From Planctomycetaceae bacterium (GTDB lineage: Bacteria; Planctomycetota; Planctomycetia; Pirellulales; Thermoguttaceae): a DNA stretch of 16,311 bases. The DNA lies in contig JAITQV010000489.1 in assembly GCA_031288765.1 (NCBI GenBank), positions 1-16,311 of the forward strand. The letters run 5' to 3'. The notes beneath the pieces are model-generated. The model saw only the letters and a list, made by a program, of their open reading frames with translations, was not told the origin of the DNA and did no database searches. Below are positions 15,247 through 16,311 of this stretch, one piece after another. The translations under genes were made by a program, and so were the position numbers. Every line of letters starts with the position of its first letter. The stretch's first letter is position 1.

Positions 15247-16311
15247 CTAAGGAGGGATAACCCGCCGAATCATGTTGCGAATTTTTTTGATCTTGTCGAT
15301 GTCGTAGTTACACGATTCCAAAAAATCAAATATTCGCAGCAAAACAAAGAACCCCGAAAGTAAAATGCCCGTCGTATAAGGCTTTTTGCGTTTATGCGTT
15401 TTGTCGCTCAAACGAACAAGTAAATCCTTAAAGTCGATGGATTCGGGAGTTGATAATCGTTGTAATTGCCAAATAAGTATCAACACCATTGACGCCACTA
15501 ATAAACGGAGCATAATTGCCGAACCTGTTGTTTGTTGCCAATGTTCCATCTCCAACCCGGTACTCTTCATCTGCTTGAAATACATTTCATATTCCAACGA
15601 CGATAATAACATAACGCCGTTAAAGATGCAGGGACTAAGGACGCATCCGTATTCGATAACAAATACCATTCGCTCACGATCTCATGAGTTTCTTGTTCGC
15701 TAATACGTGAAACAACTAAACGTAACGTAATAGATTGACCGGAGTAGAGTTTGCGTTGACCGTTGATTTTGTGGGCGGCTGGTTGACTAAGTGTTACTTG
15801 GGTCTCCGCTACCTCCTGATAACATTTCCGTCCCTTGACTTCCAACTCTCTCGTTCGCTTAAATTGTTCCGTTTTGTCAAACTCGTTCACTATGTACGTG
15901 TACTTAACATAACGTCCTCCCAGCAAACAAAACGATCCGCATCGCCGCGGATGATAAATTGATAATCCGCCGCATTCCATAAACGCCAATACCATGACGC
16001 GTCCGCTTCGCGATCTATTACATAAATGAGCGGACGCGATAAGTGCAACGATTTCCCCGTCTCCATCAGCGGTAATATCTGTTCCAAATGCGGTTTATCC
16101 GTAACAGATGTTTCGCTGGTCGTGTGAACCGTCTCCGACGTCTTCAAATGCATTTCGACAGGTGCAATTGGCAAACCGCTATGAGGATCTATCAACAACA
16201 ATGTTGTCAACTCGTAACCAATATCGCCTTCATGACTCAACTGAGCAACATCATTTTTGGAAACATGTTTACTGTAATCAATTTTACTCCAATCAATCAC
16301 TCCCAAAATAA
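15247..16311 (-). pseudogene. IS4-family transposase, broken by two frameshifts and cut by the window end
   Basis: Three consecutive frames make up one DDE transposase of about 355 visible residues. The first part (16311 to about 15917) has VIDWSKIDYS and VIDREADASWYW, matching the two Asp positions. The middle (about 15916-15595) runs RYVKYTYIVNEF to TALCYYRRW. The last (about 15594-15247) starts EYEMYFKQMKSTG and continues LEMEHWQQTTG to the stop. Restoring one G in the run at 15916-15917 and one at 15594-15595 rebuilds a continuous protein. The second repair gives YYRRWEYEMYFKQMK, an exact Y-(2)-R-(3)-E-(6)-K signature of IS4. As written the gene cannot make active enzyme. The N-terminal part lies beyond the window. 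Confidence 0.85.
15247..16311 (-). mobile_element. Partial IS4-family insertion sequence
   Basis: Defined by the transposase; the right end is outside the window. The left terminal inverted repeat should lie between about 15172 and 15247, but cannot be identified without the other end, and no target duplication can be assigned. Confidence 0.65.

Noticed and set aside
15247..16311. Programmed frameshifting in the transposase
   Set aside because: Both frame changes sit in the catalytic core at GG pairs, not at slippery sequences with downstream structures, and IS4 elements normally use a single frame.

Overview
The window is a bacterial chromosomal segment from a diderm. Its core is most of a type II secretion system (T2SS) locus on the + strand. 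It runs from a 5'-truncated GspK through a GspC-like clamp protein, GspL, GspM, a TPR lipoprotein, the secretin GspD and the ATPase GspE. The pseudopilins G-J and the platform protein GspF are not seen and presumably lie upstream. Most core T2SS genes lack a Shine-Dalgarno sequence. The gene set, the orphan Rhs-tail protein and the IS4-type transposase suggest the PVC group, most likely a moderately AT-rich planctomycete. This is an inference from style, not a marker gene.

Layout. (a) 1-1354: end of gspK and the gspC-like gene. (b) about 1355-3001: an AT-rich accessory cassette with its own candidate extended -10, a strong SD and a terminator-like hairpin. It encodes a small exported protein made of a signal peptide joined directly to the terminal motif of an Rhs core and a Cys-rich tip domain, followed by a one-TM hypothetical protein. 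The Rhs-tip gene has been frameshifted by a 7-bp tandem duplication that cuts off a Ser/Gly-rich tail. (c) 3034-10995: a membrane-anchored transglutaminase-like protein whose gene overlaps gspL, then gspL-gspM-TPR lipoprotein-gspD-gspE. (d) 10933-14816, - strand: two overlapping genes for related alpha/beta-hydrolase esterases, convergent with gspE. One is fused to about 700 residues of membrane segments that look internally repeated. (e) 14825-14969: a perfect 30-bp inverted repeat (about 42 bp with one bulge) whose two arms carry the same SD and ATG pointing outward. (f) 15247-16311, - strand: an IS4-family transposase cut by the window end and broken by two single-base losses, each in a G run.

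How it fits together. GspE powers assembly of the pseudopilus (including the tip pseudopilin GspK). GspL and GspM link the ATPase to the inner-membrane platform, the GspC-like protein bridges to the secretin, and GspD forms the outer-membrane pore. The TPR lipoprotein sits where a secretin-assembly factor (pilotin) would be expected. The Rhs-tip and transglutaminase-like proteins inside the locus are candidates for substrates or system-linked accessory enzymes, but nothing in the sequence proves this. No tRNA, rRNA or CRISPR array was seen.
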